Part shown: piece after piece, positions 62,909 to 64,000 of the stretch
How positions within the stretch are numbered: the stretch's first letter is position 1
Layout: each line of letters starts with the position of its first letter
Assembly: GCA_944383465.1 (NCBI GenBank)
Contig: CALWPQ010000025.1
Coordinates: forward strand, 87,469-151,468
Length of the DNA: 64,000 nucleotides
Reading direction: 5' to 3'
Origin: an uncultured Clostridia bacterium
GTDB lineage: Bacteria > Bacillota > Clostridia > Peptostreptococcales > Anaerovoracaceae
Translations under genes and position numbers: made by a program
Notes under the pieces: model-generated
Seen by the model: only the letters and a program-made list of their open reading frames with translations
What the model was told of the DNA's origin: nothing
Databases searched by the model: none

Positions 62909-63921
62909 GATTGATATTTGATAAGGAAAGTGAGCTTAAAAATGTATGGGCGGACAAGCTGCGCGAAGCGGCTGAAATCTGCCTTGCAAATGAGGGTATA
63001 ACAAAATACTCGGAGATAAGCGTATCGTTTGTCAGCGAGGAAGAAATAAGAAAGCTCAACCGCGAGTACAGAGAGAATGACAGCGTAACGGATGTGCTGT
63101 CATTTCCGATGTTTGAAGCGGGCGAATTAGCGGCAATGTCCGCACGCGTTGCATCTGAGCGGGAAGCGCTCGGCGACACAGGTGAGGATGGTTTTTATAT
63201 GCCGCTTGGCGATGTTGTTATCTGCGAAGAGCAGGCAAGGAAACAGGCTGAGGAATACGGACATTCGTACGAGCGCGAAGTCGTGTACCTCTTCGTACAC
63301 AGCGTTCTCCATCTGCTCGGCTATGATCATATGAACGAGGAAGAAAAATCTGTGATGCGCGCTCAAGAAGAAATAGTGATGCGCGAGATGAATTTGACTC
63401 GCAGCGCGCTTGTGAGCGGTAACAGCGCAGAATTTGCGAGTGCGGATACGGGCGGCGGTTATGCCGGCAAAGAGTCAGGCAAGACTCAGGCCGAAGAGAA
63501 AGTCTTTATGCCGTTTGCTGCCGCAGGCAAAAGCAAAAAAGATATGTACGAAGCGCTTATAAAAATTGCAGAGAAGCAGCTTGTTTATTCATATGCGCCG
63601 TTTTCAAAATTCAATGTCGGTGCGGCGCTGCTCACAAAGGATGATTTTGTGTGCACGGGCGTAAACATAGAAAATTCTTCATTTGGCGCTACCATATGTG
63701 CGGAGCGCACCGCATTTGCAAAAGCAATATCGTGCGGAGTACGCGAGTTTAAGGCGATTGCAGTAGTTTCATCTGCGGGAAGCGCTTGGCCGTGCGGGAT
63801 CTGCCGTCAATTTATGAAGGAGTTTTGCGATGATGATTTTGAGATAATAAGTTACGACGAAAAAGGAAAAATAAAGTCATATAAAATGACGGAAATTTTA
63901 CCGGAGGGATTTAGATTATGA
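62905..63921 (+). CDS. ybeY: YbeY rRNA endonuclease fused to cytidine deaminase
   Basis: 338 residues form one protein with two enzymes. Residues 1-165 are YbeY with the zinc triad HSVLHLLGYDH (His132, His136, His142), for 16S rRNA maturation. A linker of about 45 Gly/Ala/Lys-rich residues follows. Residues 213-338 are cytidine deaminase: YAPFSKFNVGAALL, CAE (Cys265, Glu267) and PCGIC (Cys297, Cys300). There is no internal ribosome site near Met214 and no stop. The usual Bacillota order is ybeY-dgkA-cdd-era; here dgkA is lost and ybeY is joined to cdd. A fusion by mutation or an assembly error at a linker are alternatives; both domains look intact. Confidence 0.88.
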   Translation: MRLIFDKESELKNVWADKLREAAEICLANEGITKYSEISVSFVSEEEIRKLNREYRENDSVTDVLSFPMFEAGELAAMSARVASEREALGDTGEDGFYMPLGDVVICEEQARKQAEEYGHSYEREVVYLFVHSVLHLLGYDHMNEEEKSVMRAQEEIVMREMNLTRSALVSGNSAEFASADTGGGYAGKESGKTQAEEKVFMPFAAAGKSKKDMYEALIKIAEKQLVYSYAPFSKFNVGAALLTKDDFVCTGVNIENSSFGATICAERTAFAKAISCGVREFKAIAVVSSAGSAWPCGICRQFMKEFCDDDFEIISYDEKGKIKSYKMTEILPEGFRL

Positions 63922-64000
63922 AATCGGGCTTTGTAAGCATAGTAGGAAGACCTGATGTAGGAAAATCTACGCTTCTTAACTACAAAAAAAAGAAAAAAAT
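63918..64000 (+). CDS. era: GTPase Era, 5' end only
   Basis: ATG 63918 overlaps the ybeY-cdd stop (ATGA). The first 22 residues read MKSGFVSIVGRPDVGKSTLLNY, with P-loop GRPDVGKS; Era homologues usually have GRPNVGKS. After Tyr22 the sequence becomes an A-rich run giving only Lys, which is not Era. The end of the window seems to be a poor-quality contig end. Era helps 30S assembly. Confidence 0.8.
   Translation, partial: MKSGFVSIVGRPDVGKSTLLNYKKKKK

Noticed and set aside
1..64000. CRISPR arrays, tRNA or rRNA genes
   Set aside because: No repeat-spacer array or convincing tRNA/rRNA sequence was seen, but I could not run covariance or repeat searches.

Overview
The window looks like a chromosomal stretch of an anaerobic, endospore-forming member of the Clostridia (Bacillota) with a moderately low G+C content. 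The sporulation genes sigF, spoVAC/D/E and yqfC/yqfD show the spore former. A ferredoxin-domain EtfA beside an acyl-CoA dehydrogenase, a crotonase and an NfnAB-type transhydrogenase show flavin-based electron bifurcation and short-chain acyl-CoA metabolism. There is no outer-membrane or respiratory machinery. A placement near Peptostreptococcales/Anaerovoracaceae (Family XIII) is only a guess. The end of the window (partial era running into an A-rich tract) looks like a poor-quality contig end. Layout: 1-3.95 kb holds the sigF end and bcd-etfB-etfA behind a candidate Rex operator. 4.1-6.1 kb is an ECF-like sigma factor with a membrane partner. 6.2-9.6 kb has a Nudix gene, an ftsH copy broken by two in-frame nonsense codons, and maf. 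9.8-13.0 kb is a spoVA operon with an M19 dipeptidase inserted. 13.2-17.7 kb is an extracytoplasmic O-acylation locus (SGNH lipoprotein, DUF4358 lipoprotein, MBOAT, DHHW protein). 17.7-20.8 kb is a TrpXYZ-type ABC transporter behind a leader that encodes an aromatic-rich peptide and ends in a terminator. 21.0-25.7 kb is an accessory module: a tyrosine recombinase, a 24-bp inverted-repeat pair bounding a promoter-bearing segment of about 275 bp, and a large SLH-domain surface protein. 25.9-33.4 kb carries a class A PBP (frameshifted in an A9 tract), comEC and holA. 33.5-38.3 kb carries nfnAB and a polar amino-acid ABC transporter. 38.6-43.2 kb carries thiN, crt (second candidate Rex operator), a DUF975 protein and pckA. 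43.2-49.2 kb carries a P-loop protein, an ATP-grasp ligase, a MurE-like ligase, nadK and an RluA-type synthase. 49.4-57.3 kb carries an amidohydrolase, pepF, murI, two small metal/Cys-rich proteins, rarD and an MBL hydrolase. 57.3-59.8 kb is an MFS transporter and MerR regulator with a diagnostic 19-bp-spacer promoter. 59.9-64.0 kb is the conserved block rpsU-yqeY-yqfC-yqfD-phoH-ybeY/cdd-era, in which ybeY and cdd are fused. The most interesting system is the 21.0-25.7 kb module. The recombinase, its putative sites (one overlapping the recombinase stop codon) and the internal promoter together predict an ON/OFF phase-variable surface protein. In the orientation shown, a good promoter points at the surface gene. 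Inversion would turn it away and would also lengthen a hairpin at the downstream junction from 13 to 21 bp. A second candidate is the Tyr/Phe-rich leader peptide plus terminator ahead of the ABC transporter, which predicts attenuation by aromatic amino acids. Candidate Rex sites upstream of both bcd-etfBA and crt suggest a shared redox-controlled regulon.
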